Of a stretch of 64,000 nt of DNA, positions 21,444 through 31,746 are shown in pieces. The notes under the pieces were generated by a model. The model was given only the letters and a program-made list of their open reading frames with translations. It was not told where the DNA came from and did no database searches. Each line of letters begins with the position of its first letter. Position 1 is the first letter of the stretch. A program made the translations under genes and the position numbers. The stretch is from Georgfuchsia toluolica (lineage in GTDB: Bacteria > Pseudomonadota > Gammaproteobacteria > Burkholderiales > Rhodocyclaceae), in the NCBI RefSeq assembly GCF_907163265.1, contig NZ_CAJQUM010000001.1:806001-870000 (forward strand), read 5' to 3'.

Positions 21444-22433
21444 TCACACGCGAATTTTGATGAGCTTGTACAACCAGAAAGCACCTATCGCCATTATGGA
21501 TAACATGACATTGGTGATCTTGATTCCGATGGGATCTGTCCACAATTTGCTGATGAAGTCGTGATTGACTAAATTGAAAAGGGCGGCCAAGGCAAATGGC
21601 AGTGCTCCCAATATCCATGCCGACATGCGTCCCTCGGTCGTCATCACCTTGACCCTGGCGTAAAACTTGAGCCGATTGCGGATCAGGTTGCTCAAGTTAC
21701 CCAGCACCTCGGTCAGATTCCCGCCCGCCTCACGCTGAATCAATACCGCAACCACGAAATAACGCAAATCCGTGATCGGCACCCGTTCGCTGAGATTGGT
21801 CAAGGCTTGTTGCATCGAAATGCCGAAATTTATTTCGTCATGCGTGATTCGGAACTCCGTGGCGATGGGGTCCACCATTTCTTCTCCGACCATTTTCAAG
21901 CCGGAAGGCAAAGCGTGTCCGGCACGCAAAGCCCGACCGATCAAGTCCAGGGCATCGGGCAATTGCTGTTCCAGCACTCGCAACCGTCTGCCGCGCTTCC
22001 ATTGCACGTAAGCGAAAGGCAGAAACGCGGCAGCAAGTGCCACACCCGACTGAAGAAATGGCAGTAGTCTGGCAAAGGAAAGCATCACATAGACAACTAC
22101 CCCAAATAGCAGCGACAGCGACAGCAGCCTGGCCACCGTCCAATCCAACCCGGACTGCAGAATGAAGCGATCCAGATGGTGGATGCGCGGAATAAAGAGC
22201 AGCGATCGTTCTATTGCCGGCACCCCGCTCAGCATCCGATTTTTCAGCACAGAAGCCCGCTCAGTGCTGTCGGAACTTGCCGACAGGGCGCGCAGACGCT
22301 GTTCGATTTTCGTAGCTTCGGGGCCCCTGTACGAATTCCACATCATGTACAGGCCTTCGATCAAAAGCACCACAGCGACGAACGCCATAATGCTGAAGGC
22401 GGGGAAAAAGCTGTAGCTCATCAGGTTGTTCAT
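21444..22433 (-). CDS. tadB: Tad pilus inner-membrane platform protein TadB
   Basis: This 329-residue protein of the T2SSF family has an N-terminal helix (about 8-28), paired helices around 95-135, a GspF-type cytoplasmic domain containing RAGHALPSGLKMVGEEM, and C-terminal helices. It partners TadC. The start at 22433 follows GAGGGG and gives MNNLMSYSFF; longer in-frame starts would run into tadA. It lies 13 bp after tadA in one transcription unit. Confidence 0.92.
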   Translation of the reverse strand: MNNLMSYSFFPAFSIMAFVAVVLLIEGLYMMWNSYRGPEATKIEQRLRALSASSDSTERASVLKNRMLSGVPAIERSLLFIPRIHHLDRFILQSGLDWTVARLLSLSLLFGVVVYVMLSFARLLPFLQSGVALAAAFLPFAYVQWKRGRRLRVLEQQLPDALDLIGRALRAGHALPSGLKMVGEEMVDPIATEFRITHDEINFGISMQQALTNLSERVPITDLRYFVVAVLIQREAGGNLTEVLGNLSNLIRNRLKFYARVKVMTTEGRMSAWILGALPFALAALFNLVNHDFISKLWTDPIGIKITNVMLSIMAIGAFWLYKLIKIRV

Positions 22434-22446
22434 GTTCCCCTCACTC

Positions 22447-23835
<1,389 letters not shown>

Positions 23836-23866
23836 GATGCAGCCTCTCTTTCAAATTGACTTCCTG

Positions 23867-25024
23867 CTATTTCCGCAACCGGTCAAACAAACTGTCGTGT
23901 ACATCATTACTCCTTGGCAGCAGAGATTCCGCCAATTCGGCAATGGCCTTGTACACCAGGCTCGACTTCGACACCATTGCCAACGGCAAACCTTGATTGA
24001 TGCCTTTGACAACCTCCTTGTAACCATTGGGTACGATACGCATCTTGTTGATGCCCAAGGTGGCACGAATGTCGCCCAGACCGATTTCCCCATTCTTCGC
24101 GAAGCGGTTGACCAGCAGTTCCACCTTGTCCTGCTGATAACCGAGGGAGCGGAACACACCCATCATCCGACTGGCATTGCGAATGAACGGCAACAGTGTC
24201 TGCATCACCAGATAAATGGTGTGGGCGCGGTCCAAAGCCTTGATCGCCAGATCGTCCAGGTTCTTGTCGACATCCAGAATGACGAAGTCGTATTGATTGA
24301 CCGCCAGGTTCAGGATGGCCTCCAGATGCTCCGGCTTGACTTCCAGCGACTGGGCCGGATCATCGGGCGCGGCAAGGATGGCAAAGTTGGCCGTGACCGG
24401 TACCGTAGAAGCCGCCAGGAATGAGGCGTCCAGGCGGGATAAATTGCGTGCCACTTCGGCGATATTGCTGGTGGCTTTGCGATCATGCACAGTGAGCAGC
24501 GCCTCGCCGAATTGCAGGTTGAGATCGATCAGTAAAACCCGCTTGCCTTCCTCGCCCAGTTGGTAGCCGAGATTGGCGGCCATGAATGTGGCGCCGCTGC
24601 CACCCTTGCAGGACATAAAGGCCAGAATGCGTGCGTTGCGCTGTGCACCCCGCAACCCCAACTTCGATTCTGCGCGTTTGACCGCCGCTTCCAATGCGTC
24701 CTTGCTGGCCGGTGACGGCAACACCTCCCGCACTCCCACTCGCATGGCATTGATCAGAAAGTCGGGGGTCTGCTGCGAGCAGAGCATGATGATAATCATC
24801 TGCGGATAGCTGGTCGTAACGAACTCGATCGGGGCGAGTTCGCTAGCGTCATGACACAACCCTTCCACGATGATCACATCCGGTCGTTCCTGCTCCGCCA
24901 GCGTGCGCAGCTTGCTGAGCCCCCCCTCATGGCGCGTGATGAAGCGGGAGGGATCACCGCCGTCAAGTACGCGGCTAATCTCCCCCAGTGATTGCGGGCT
25001 CGGTGAAATAATGGAAATTTTCAT
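23867..25024 (-). CDS. tadZ: Tad pilus localisation ATPase TadZ/CpaE
   Basis: This 385-residue protein has an atypical receiver-like N-terminal domain (about 1-125) and a ParA/MinD-like C-terminal domain. The P-loop reads KGGSGATF, so the second Walker A Lys is not conserved, as is known for TadZ proteins. The start at 25024 follows GGAG by 7 bp and gives MKISIISPSPQ. An upstream in-frame extension covers the tadE-like gene and is rejected. TadZ positions the pilus machine, often at a cell pole. Confidence 0.9.
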   Translation of the reverse strand: MKISIISPSPQSLGEISRVLDGGDPSRFITRHEGGLSKLRTLAEQERPDVIIVEGLCHDASELAPIEFVTTSYPQMIIIMLCSQQTPDFLINAMRVGVREVLPSPASKDALEAAVKRAESKLGLRGAQRNARILAFMSCKGGSGATFMAANLGYQLGEEGKRVLLIDLNLQFGEALLTVHDRKATSNIAEVARNLSRLDASFLAASTVPVTANFAILAAPDDPAQSLEVKPEHLEAILNLAVNQYDFVILDVDKNLDDLAIKALDRAHTIYLVMQTLLPFIRNASRMMGVFRSLGYQQDKVELLVNRFAKNGEIGLGDIRATLGINKMRIVPNGYKEVVKGINQGLPLAMVSKSSLVYKAIAELAESLLPRSNDVHDSLFDRLRK

Positions 25025-25044
25025 TTTTGGCTCCAGGTCAAGGA

Positions 25045-25479
25045 CTAACTGCAAGCGGAAGGTGCCGCCATCGGGTCTTGTTTCATTATTTCCCGGGGCT
25101 GAAAGGTGGAAAAAGTCGGCATTGGTATGGCAGCGAGAGCAGCGCTGCCGGCGATAGGGGATATCCACTGATAGTTCAGGCTGGTGATTGTGACGGTTAC
25201 CCCTTCGCACGTGGCCGGCGTACAGTTCGCCGGGTTCCACTCCAGGTTGATGTCACCAATCTGCGGCAGGATGCCTTGCATTCTCGCCAGCACTTTGGCC
25301 TTGTTGTTGGTGTCATCGCAAATTGCCGCGAACCGGGCTCCATTGCGCGATGCCTCGTTGGCCGCGCCCCATGTGTACAGCATGCGCGCGAAGTCCGTGA
25401 TGCCCAGCAAGAACATCAGAAAGACAATGAGCACGAGTGCGAACTCAACCATGGTGGCGCCTGATTGTTTCTTGTTCAT
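25045..25479 (-). CDS. TadE/TadF-family minor pseudopilin
   Basis: This 144-residue protein starts MNKKQSGATMVEFALVL, the TadE-like cleavage region and hydrophobic helix (G followed by ATMVEFA). A soluble C-terminal domain has three Cys residues. It is probably processed by TadV and assembled as a minor pilus component. The ATG at 25479 overlaps the previous TadE stop as ATGA, which decides the start over an upstream ATG. TadE or TadF identity cannot be settled by eye. Confidence 0.85.
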   Translation of the reverse strand: MNKKQSGATMVEFALVLIVFLMFLLGITDFARMLYTWGAANEASRNGARFAAICDDTNNKAKVLARMQGILPQIGDINLEWNPANCTPATCEGVTVTITSLNYQWISPIAGSAALAAIPMPTFSTFQPREIMKQDPMAAPSACS

Positions 25480-25922
25480 GACGAACACCGCATGGTTGCA
25501 CTGATGTTACCGAACGAAATATCGCCATTCCCATCGCTGAATGTCACCCCGAAAACACTGGCGAATAGGGGGCGAAACTTGTAGCCGCTCACGGTAATCG
25601 TCACCGTATTGATCACCGGGTCCGATCCCTGTAACTGCCAGGTTGGTGTAATGGACACCGTGGTGCCGTCAATGCCTAGAACCAGGGGGACTGACGGAGT
25701 GCCGGTAAGGTTGCCAAACTTCACCAGGTTCTGTGCCTCGGTAGTCTTGGTGGTTGGCGTCTGTAGCGACAGATAGCGAGTCGCCTGGCGCACTGACTTT
25801 ACGATGGTGTTGTACTGATAGATCGCTCGACCGAACTCCGTGGTTATCATGGTCAGCAACAGCAGCAGCGGGAGCACTAAAGCGAACTCCACGATTGCCG
25901 TACCCCTCTGTCTGGTTTGCAT
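25476..25922 (-). CDS. tadE: TadE-family minor pseudopilin
   Basis: This 148-residue protein carries the TadE-like N-terminus RQRGTAIVEFALVLPLLLLL, with the expected Glu five residues after the processed Gly. A beta-rich soluble domain follows. It is translationally coupled to the next pseudopilin gene (4-bp overlap) and lies 9 bp after tadG. It probably contributes to pilus initiation or the tip. Confidence 0.88.
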   Translation of the reverse strand: MQTRQRGTAIVEFALVLPLLLLLTMITTEFGRAIYQYNTIVKSVRQATRYLSLQTPTTKTTEAQNLVKFGNLTGTPSVPLVLGIDGTTVSITPTWQLQGSDPVINTVTITVSGYKFRPLFASVFGVTFSDGNGDISFGNISATMRCSS

Positions 25923-25931
25923 ATTGTTCTC

Positions 25932-27224
25932 CTACTGAACCAGGACCGGAACCTTTGGACCAGCCGTGCCTCCGGCATATCCGTTGGTCGTGCAAGGGCT
26001 GCTCTCGGCTCCAGCGTTGCCCACGAATTCCAATTGCACATCCACCATGGGGATCGACAAAGGCTGGAGCATCAGCATGCAGGCATAGTCGATCACCTGA
26101 TTCGCGCCGTTGATCACGGGCACTGCGACAATCCTTCTGCTGTAGCCAAACTGCTCATGCTCCCCGCCTGCGCCCGGCGTGGCCAATGTTTTAAAGCCGC
26201 CGCCCGTCTTCAATTCAAAGCCGGTGATTGAATCCCCCGCGCCAACATTGCTACCGCCCAAGGTGTCGGCGTATGAGGCGAACGCCAGCCGTTTGGTTTT
26301 GAAGTTCAGCGCAGTGGCATCCGAACCAGCTGCGGGGATTCCCGCGTAGGCGTTTTGTGGCACCGCATTCTTCCAGTTCGTTGACGTGTAGGCATACCCG
26401 GAATAGTCGGGGTGATTGACGCTGGGGCCTGGATCAGCGTTTTTGTAAATACCGAATCTGGCATTCCAGACTGGCACTACGGTTGCCTCCACCCCCGGGG
26501 TTCCTAGTGTGTCCGCAACCCTGGTTCCACAGCGGCCCGGTTCGCCCAATTCGGTCCTGGTTTCGCTTGCGTTGGTGCTGCCATCCAGGTTGTACCAACC
26601 TATATAACCTGAAGTGGGCGTGCCCATAATCAGGGTGACCCATTCGCCGGGTTGATATCCGTAGTTTGGTGCCGTGCCACCATCTTTAGGCTTGAGTCCT
26701 AACGGAACTGGACAAGTTGTTTGAGCGCTGGACCGGGTAGCCACAGCCAAAGCCCCCACACCTTTGGTACTTGAATAGGCAGCATCAGCGCTGCCGGCAA
26801 AGGCTCCCATGGCTTGAAACAGCCACATCTGTATGCCGGATTGCGTGTGCTGGCATTGTGCATATCGGGCAAGTGCCGGTACTGTCGTGACACCATAGAA
26901 GGGATCCTTGAAAGTGATATCCGCCGCGACTATCTTGCCTTTGCCACTCCAGGTCCCCGATTGGAAATTCACGTTGTTCAAATTGCCTGCGGTAATTCCT
27001 GCATTGGTTGCTCGCGTTATTGCATCGCCGGCGCCATCCAGCTCCTGGGCAGCGGACAATGCGCAAGCATCCATGGAAGTTTGCAACTCATCCTTGACGA
27101 CAAACATATGGCCGAAGTCCAAGGCGATGGCCATGAAGCCCAACAGAAACAACAAGACAAAGGCAACGGTCAGGATGATGGCTCCCTGCTGGTGATCGGC
27201 ATAGCGCATGATGGCAGCCCCCAT
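25932..27224 (-). CDS. tadG: TadG-like pilus protein with N-terminal Tad membrane segment
   Basis: This 430-residue protein starts with a short basic segment then a hydrophobic helix (QQGAIILTVAFVLLFLLGFM), the putative Flp pilus-assembly TadG N-terminal region, including the ALDFGHMFVVKDELQTSMDACALSAAQ stretch characteristic of that family (given here only as a landmark at about residues 33-60). The rest is a large extracytoplasmic domain with several Cys and many Gly/Asn turns. A von Willebrand domain with a MIDAS motif is not obvious. ATGs at 27224 and 27209 are both plausible starts. Confidence 0.85.
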   Translation of the reverse strand: MGAAIMRYADHQQGAIILTVAFVLLFLLGFMAIALDFGHMFVVKDELQTSMDACALSAAQELDGAGDAITRATNAGITAGNLNNVNFQSGTWSGKGKIVAADITFKDPFYGVTTVPALARYAQCQHTQSGIQMWLFQAMGAFAGSADAAYSSTKGVGALAVATRSSAQTTCPVPLGLKPKDGGTAPNYGYQPGEWVTLIMGTPTSGYIGWYNLDGSTNASETRTELGEPGRCGTRVADTLGTPGVEATVVPVWNARFGIYKNADPGPSVNHPDYSGYAYTSTNWKNAVPQNAYAGIPAAGSDATALNFKTKRLAFASYADTLGGSNVGAGDSITGFELKTGGGFKTLATPGAGGEHEQFGYSRRIVAVPVINGANQVIDYACMLMLQPLSIPMVDVQLEFVGNAGAESSPCTTNGYAGGTAGPKVPVLVQ

Positions 27225-27279
27225 GGAAAGGTATGGAACGGATCGTATTCAGGCTGTTCAACGTTAGCGGCATTGGGGA

Positions 27280-27561
27280 CTAATTCCCGCCACCTCCACC
27301 GCTCATGATGCCGCCACCGATATTGACGATGTTGGCTGCAGGCGGTGGTACCTTGAAACTCTCTTGGTAAAGAATCATCGTTTCTCGGGCCGACTTGCCG
27401 TCCATACCCGCCACCTGGTCGGGATTGTGGCTCGCGTCCGGGTTGATGGTCATCTTGAGTTTGGCTTCGCGCACGGCATCACCAAACTTCATGTCGTAGT
27501 TGGGCGTGGTCGAGCAGCCGACCAGCAGGCCGAACAGCATTGCGATTGCAAGCTTGTGCAT
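27280..27561 (-). CDS. Small lipoprotein of the Tad locus
   Basis: This 93-residue protein has a clear lipoprotein signal (MHKLAIAMLFGLLVGC), so Cys16 should be lipidated after cleavage. The mature part contains FGDAVREAKLKMTINPDA and VAGMDGKSARETM, a pattern seen in small lipoproteins encoded between secretin and TadG genes. It ends in a Gly-rich tail (GGGIMSGGGGGN). By position it may be a pilotin or secretin-accessory protein, in the place of RcpB/CpaD; that role is inference. Confidence 0.8.
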   Translation of the reverse strand: MHKLAIAMLFGLLVGCSTTPNYDMKFGDAVREAKLKMTINPDASHNPDQVAGMDGKSARETMILYQESFKVPPPAANIVNIGGGIMSGGGGGN

Positions 27562-27573
27562 GATCTTTTCCTT

Positions 27574-29097
27574 TTACTTGATTTCAGCTGCGGGAGCTTC
27601 AGGGGCTGGGACTGAAACTGGGGGGGCAGGGGCAGCTGGAGCCGGCGCTGGCGGCGGCGTGGAGCCTTCCAGACTGCCCTTGAAGTAAACATCACTACGG
27701 CTGGGTTCAACATGGTTATCCGTCGGCAATGTGGGTGCTTCCGGCAGCGGTTTGACCAGACGCGGCGTGATTACAAACATCAATTCCGTTTGATCCTTCT
27801 TGAACTCGGAACTACGGAACAGCGCACCAATGATCGGTATCTCACCCAGGCCGGGAAAGCGCTTGATGGTTTCGGCGGCGTTGTTCTTGATCAAACCGGC
27901 AACGACGAAACTCTGCCCATCGTTGAGCTGCACGGTAGTATCGGCCCGACGCACGGTAAATGACGGCAGTACCGATGTGACGCCATTTACCGTAGCGAAC
28001 GGCGAGCCGACTTCCGACAGATCCGAAACTTCGGACACCATCTTCAGATTGACTCGGGAACCGTCCAGCACGGTCGGCGTGAACTTCACGCCGATGCCGA
28101 ACTCTTTTTCTTCCAACGTAATCGTGGGGACACTACCAAAACCGGTGCTGCCGGATTGTGACACCGGAATGAAGATTTTGCCGCCCGACAGGAAGCTGGC
28201 CTGCTGACCACTGATCGCCATGATATTCGGTTCCGCCAGTATCCGCACCAGACCATCATCTTTTTGACCGTCGATATTTACTTTGAACTTGCCGGCTTTT
28301 AGCGCCTCGATCAAGCCGCCGCCTTCGCTGAGGAAGCTGGACAGTAGAGAATAGGTGGTTCCACCACTTGACCGAGTGCTATAAGCGACACTTGCTCCCA
28401 GTTTGTCGAGCAAGGTCTTGCTGACTTCGGCAATTTTCACTTCCAGCATTACCTGTTGCGGATTCCCGGTGCGCAGCAGGTTGACCACCCTCTTGCCATC
28501 GCCGTAGGAGGTTGCCAGGCTCATAATGTCATCGAGTTTGGCCGCGTTGCTGACTTTGCCGATCAGCACCAGTGCGTTTTCCGCCCCCCTCACCCTGACG
28601 CCGGTTTCTTCCGGCATCAATTCGGACAGCTTGGCTTGCAGCGTGCCCGGGTCGATGGTGACGATCACGTCCTTGACCAGACAGCGGCCGTCGGCACTCT
28701 GTAATACCACGTTCATCGAACCGGCCCGCTTGCCGAGGAAGTACAGTTCTGTCGGACTCAGCAACATCATCTCCACGTCGGCGATGCCGTCAGGATTTCG
28801 CGTTGCCGGGCGCTGGCCGGGCGGTGCGTTCTTGTCCTCGGCGGCTTCAACGGGCTTGCCCGCCCTGCCGGATGACTGGCCACCGACCACCATGCGGATG
28901 ACCGGAGTACTGAGCTTGACCACGGTGGATTTGCCGAGCACGACATGGGTGGCATCATCGACCGTGACCGAAGTGCAGTGTTTCAGCGCTGCGGTTGGCG
29001 GAGGTGGCGGATTGTCGATCCTTTTTGCCGCCGCGAATGATGAGCTGGTGCAAACCAGCGTGGCAAGTATTGCGCTGACAAGGTCGTTCTTATTCAC
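27574..29097 (-). CDS. rcpA: Tad pilus outer-membrane secretin RcpA/CpaC
   Basis: This 507-residue protein has an N-terminal signal peptide (cleavage near SFA-AAKR), a pilus-assembly secretin N-domain (about 45-150), a BON/N-type domain, and the secretin beta domain (about 215-440, with VPTITLEEKEFGIGVKFTP and VVAGLIKNN, PGLGEIPIIGALFRS). The C-terminal 50 residues are unusually Pro/Ala-rich, so may be a flexible periplasmic or surface tail. The start codon is GTG, with GGAGG 8 bp upstream. It forms the outer-membrane channel for the pilus. Confidence 0.93.
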   Translation of the reverse strand: MNKNDLVSAILATLVCTSSSFAAAKRIDNPPPPPTAALKHCTSVTVDDATHVVLGKSTVVKLSTPVIRMVVGGQSSGRAGKPVEAAEDKNAPPGQRPATRNPDGIADVEMMLLSPTELYFLGKRAGSMNVVLQSADGRCLVKDVIVTIDPGTLQAKLSELMPEETGVRVRGAENALVLIGKVSNAAKLDDIMSLATSYGDGKRVVNLLRTGNPQQVMLEVKIAEVSKTLLDKLGASVAYSTRSSGGTTYSLLSSFLSEGGGLIEALKAGKFKVNIDGQKDDGLVRILAEPNIMAISGQQASFLSGGKIFIPVSQSGSTGFGSVPTITLEEKEFGIGVKFTPTVLDGSRVNLKMVSEVSDLSEVGSPFATVNGVTSVLPSFTVRRADTTVQLNDGQSFVVAGLIKNNAAETIKRFPGLGEIPIIGALFRSSEFKKDQTELMFVITPRLVKPLPEAPTLPTDNHVEPSRSDVYFKGSLEGSTPPPAPAPAAPAPPVSVPAPEAPAAEIK

Positions 29098-29154
29098 TTT
29101 TTTTACCTCCCTCGGAGATTATCGAAACGTGTTGTGGCTGGAAATTATGGTTGC

Positions 29155-30000
29155 CTAGAAACAATTAAGCGCACGCGTGTTGTTCTGGATCACCTCGACG
29201 CAGGCTCTGGTTGGCGTATAGGCCACCGACATGGGTCTGCGCTGCACTACCTTGACGACCGGCTTGCGATCTGCCACCTTGGCGATGGGTTCTTCGTTGT
29301 CGCCGAACAGTTGTTTCTTGGTGACACCAGCGGTCGTGACCGGCAGCTTGTCCACCTGATTGCGCAGCACCAGGGACAAGGTGCCGACGTTGCGCGCCAG
29401 GTCAAGCCTTTCCGCATCTTCCAGGGTGAGTTCCAGCGTGACGGCATTGACCACCTTCGGTTTGGTATCGTCACGTCCCGCCTCCTGCGCAACCGCCAAC
29501 ACCAGGACATGTTCCAGCACGGTCTTGCTGATCTGCTTGCCTTCTCCTGTTCGGCCTTCCTTGTCCAGCTGCGCGTTGACCATTACATCGACGTAGTTGC
29601 CGGGTAGTGCGAAGCCGGCGACACCGACCACATCGTTGACGCGCACCGTCATGGCCCGCTTGCCATCGGCAATAACCGCCGAGAGGCCGCCTTGCGTTCC
29701 GAGCGGGGCCAGCTTGGCGCTGAGAATCGCCTCGCCGCGCTGGATGGAGGTTTTCACAACGCGGTCCTGCAGGTCCTTGAGATCGGCAAACGTGCCCTGT
29801 GGCGATGAACCACTCGGCCAATCCACCGTGCTGAGCATTTGTGGATTGAGTTTGCTGCCCAACTCGATATCCATTGCCGCCACCACGACCTTGTTGGAGG
29901 TGATGCCCTTCTGCGAAACCCAACCGACGGCCAATGCCGTAGCCGTCAAACCCAGGACGATGGAAACAATCAGCATCCCTATTGCTCTTGCATTCTTCAT
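29155..30000 (-). CDS. rcpC: Tad pilus assembly protein RcpC/CpaB
   Basis: This 281-residue protein starts with a signal-anchor helix (MLIVSIVLGLTATALAVGW) followed by an SAF domain (VVAAMDIELGSKLNPQML, RGEAILSAKLAP) and a second beta-rich RcpC domain. It is thought to work with the secretin in the periplasm. GGAAGGGG precedes the ATG by about 8 bp. It lies 14 bp after tadV in the same unit. Confidence 0.92.
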   Translation of the reverse strand: MKNARAIGMLIVSIVLGLTATALAVGWVSQKGITSNKVVVAAMDIELGSKLNPQMLSTVDWPSGSSPQGTFADLKDLQDRVVKTSIQRGEAILSAKLAPLGTQGGLSAVIADGKRAMTVRVNDVVGVAGFALPGNYVDVMVNAQLDKEGRTGEGKQISKTVLEHVLVLAVAQEAGRDDTKPKVVNAVTLELTLEDAERLDLARNVGTLSLVLRNQVDKLPVTTAGVTKKQLFGDNEEPIAKVADRKPVVKVVQRRPMSVAYTPTRACVEVIQNNTRALNCF

Positions 30001-30014
30001 GGTGATACCCCTTC

Positions 30015-30605
30015 CTATAAAAAGCCCAGCTGGCGCAATACCAGGTAACCGATAGTGCCCAGCGCAATGGGAACTCCGTAAGGCAGTCTGCCCGCCGACA
30101 TGCCTGCTTCAATTTGCAGATCAGGTTTCGAACCTCGTGCAACGCTGAGAAAGCCGAGCTGAAAGAGCGAAACCAGGTTTTGCAACATCCGCAACGCCTT
30201 GCCCCGCACCAGGACGAACAGGATGGCCAGCACGCCACCGACGATCATGGTGGCCAGTGCGGCGCGGAATGTATCCCCGGGCCCCAGGATTGCCCCGACC
30301 ATGGCGAGCAGCTTCACATCGCCGGCGCCCATGGCATGGATGAGATAAAGCGGAAGGAACAGCAGCAGGCCCAGCCCGAGGCCGGTCAGCGGGAAAAGGA
30401 TAGTGTCGTGAGGAGACGGTGGCAGTACGGTGTTGTAAATCACACCGAACAGTGCGCCGGATAGCACCAGCCAGTTGGGGATGCGCTGGAACCGGTAATC
30501 GTAGACGGCTGCGGCAGTAAGCAGGAATGCAAGAATGCAGATGCGCCAGCTGAAAAACAGCATGGCGAGCAAGTCAAGCACTGCCGAGAATTCCGAGTCA
30601 GACAT
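30015..30605 (-). CDS. tadV: Prepilin peptidase TadV/CpaA
   Basis: This 196-residue aspartic prepilin peptidase (A24 family) has about six hydrophobic helices. The first catalytic Asp lies in VYDYRFQRIPNWL and the second in the GxGD motif (GAGDVKLL). It cleaves Flp pilin and the TadE-type pseudopilins. It is the first gene of the long Tad unit and is separated from flp by a terminator. Its own tandem-palindrome element lies about 100-165 bp upstream. Confidence 0.93.
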   Translation of the reverse strand: MSDSEFSAVLDLLAMLFFSWRICILAFLLTAAAVYDYRFQRIPNWLVLSGALFGVIYNTVLPPSPHDTILFPLTGLGLGLLLFLPLYLIHAMGAGDVKLLAMVGAILGPGDTFRAALATMIVGGVLAILFVLVRGKALRMLQNLVSLFQLGFLSVARGSKPDLQIEAGMSAGRLPYGVPIALGTIGYLVLRQLGFL

Positions 30606-30707
30606 CGCGCTCTCATTTCCTTATCGGTGCAAACATTGGTTGCTGCGGTTACGACTTGGCCCGTCGCAGCGGATTTGCATTGATGCGGCATGGGCCTGGA
30701 ATGCAAG

Positions 30708-30771
30708 TTACGTATGTAGTTCGATTGGACTAGCGGTTTCGGCATAGTCCGATTGGACTAGTCATCGTGAC
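30708..30771 (-). promoter_or_regulatory. Tandem-palindrome promoter element of the tadV-tadC operon
   Basis: On the minus strand GTCACG (30771-30766), 5 bp, TAGTCCAATCGGACTA (30760-30745), 12 bp, TAGTCCAATCGAACTA (30732-30717), then CATACGTAA. Order and spacing match the flp and epsE elements base for base in length. The distance to the tadV start is about 100 bp. Confidence 0.65.
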
Positions 30772-30960
30772 CAGGCACCTCGCGCACGGCCAAGTCATTC
30801 ATATTGGGTAATATAACTTCGGACTGGTCACCTCTTGCGGGGGATTCGGAATGAGAATCCGCCCAAGGCTGGCCAGCCGCGCCTGGGCTTGGCGATAAAT
30901 GCCATGAGATTGCGCCCCCCAGCAGCATCCAGTGTGCAGGTTCGGACAGCGCCGCGCATG

Positions 30961-30992
30961 AAAAAGGGAAGGGGGTTGTAGCCCCTTCCCTT
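30961..30992 (-). terminator. Rho-independent terminator of flp
   Basis: On the minus strand GGGAAGGGG and CCCCTTCCC form a 9-bp stem (extendable by two A-T pairs) with a 7-nt loop, followed directly by TTTTT. It lies about 20 bp after the flp stop. It should uncouple abundant pilin mRNA from the assembly genes. Confidence 0.9.
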
Positions 30993-31013
30993 CGTCACTA
31001 ACAGACTGGGCAA

Positions 31014-31223
31014 TTAGACGCAGGTCGACGTGGTCAGGCAGTCCGTAACGCGGGTGATGAAATCCGAGAATGGGCCACTGCCAGCCGCGATCTGGGAAAG
31101 AGCGATCACGAGTGCAATGGACACCACGGCGATGATCAGCGCGTATTCCACGACTTGCGCGCCTTCTTCGTCACGCATGAAATTGACGACACCATTCTTG
31201 GTTGCATGGATTAGCTTGTTCAT
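31014..31223 (-). CDS. flp: Flp-type major pilin
   Basis: This 69-residue pilin precursor has a short basic leader ending EEG, then AQVVEYALIIAVVSIAL, which matches the Flp cleavage site (after Gly) with the conserved Glu-Tyr pair at mature positions 5 and 6. Two Cys in the C-terminus (DCLTTSTC) may form a disulfide. AAGGAG lies 7 bp before the ATG at 31223; an upstream in-frame ATG lacks such a site. A strong terminator follows, and the tandem-palindrome element lies upstream, so it forms its own transcription unit. Confidence 0.95.
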   Translation of the reverse strand: MNKLIHATKNGVVNFMRDEEGAQVVEYALIIAVVSIALVIALSQIAAGSGPFSDFITRVTDCLTTSTCV

Positions 31224-31333
31224 TTGGTTGCTCCTTAATGAATAAAGTAGAAAAGTAAAAACCACGTAATACATCCCAGCCGTTGACCCACCGCGGAGTA
31301 TCCATATTTATTGGGCATTGGCTTGGAGGACAC

Positions 31334-31398
31334 ATTACGTATGCAACTCAAAGGGAATAGCAGACTGGGCATAGTCCGATCGGACCAGTCCCCGTGAC
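31334..31398 (-). promoter_or_regulatory. Tandem-palindrome promoter element of flp
   Basis: On the minus strand GTCACG (31398-31393), 5 bp, TGGTCCGATCGGACTA (31387-31372), 12 bp, the degenerate TATTCCCTTTGAGTTG (31359-31344), then CATACGTAAT. It aligns without gaps to the tadV element. It shares GAGTTGCAT, GTAAT and TCCAAGCCAAT with the epsE element. The distance to the flp start is about 110 bp. Confidence 0.65.
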
Positions 31399-31602
31399 CA
31401 GGCTGCCCCTTGCGGGAAATGCACTCCCGGAGCGCATCAAGTCATGGGGAGTGGTATCCGAAACGGCATAATGACGCTATCAAGACGATCTCGCGCAACC
31501 CATGATGGACAGAGCCAGCCGCCGTATTTTTACTTTTCATGTACAGGCACGGCATTCGATTACAACCCATTACCCTCCCTGGTGCCTCGAGTCGACAAAC
31601 CA

Positions 31603-31618
31603 TGGTCCGATCGGGCCA
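31603..31618. promoter_or_regulatory. Operator-like palindrome upstream of the heparinase-like gene
   Basis: TGGTCCGATCGGGCCA is a near-perfect dyad about 130 bp before the heparinase start. No second copy at 28-bp spacing is seen. The rest of the 31224-31746 gap holds only this site and the flp element. Confidence 0.55.
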
Positions 31619-31746
31619 TACCGGTTCGTCATCGGTTCATCGCCGACCCCCAACATGGCTTTCTATGTCACCTGAGGAAGCCATCTTGACCGAACTAGAG
31701 AATCACGAAAAGCCGCTGTGGCCAATGCTGAACCGGGGCGGCCAGC

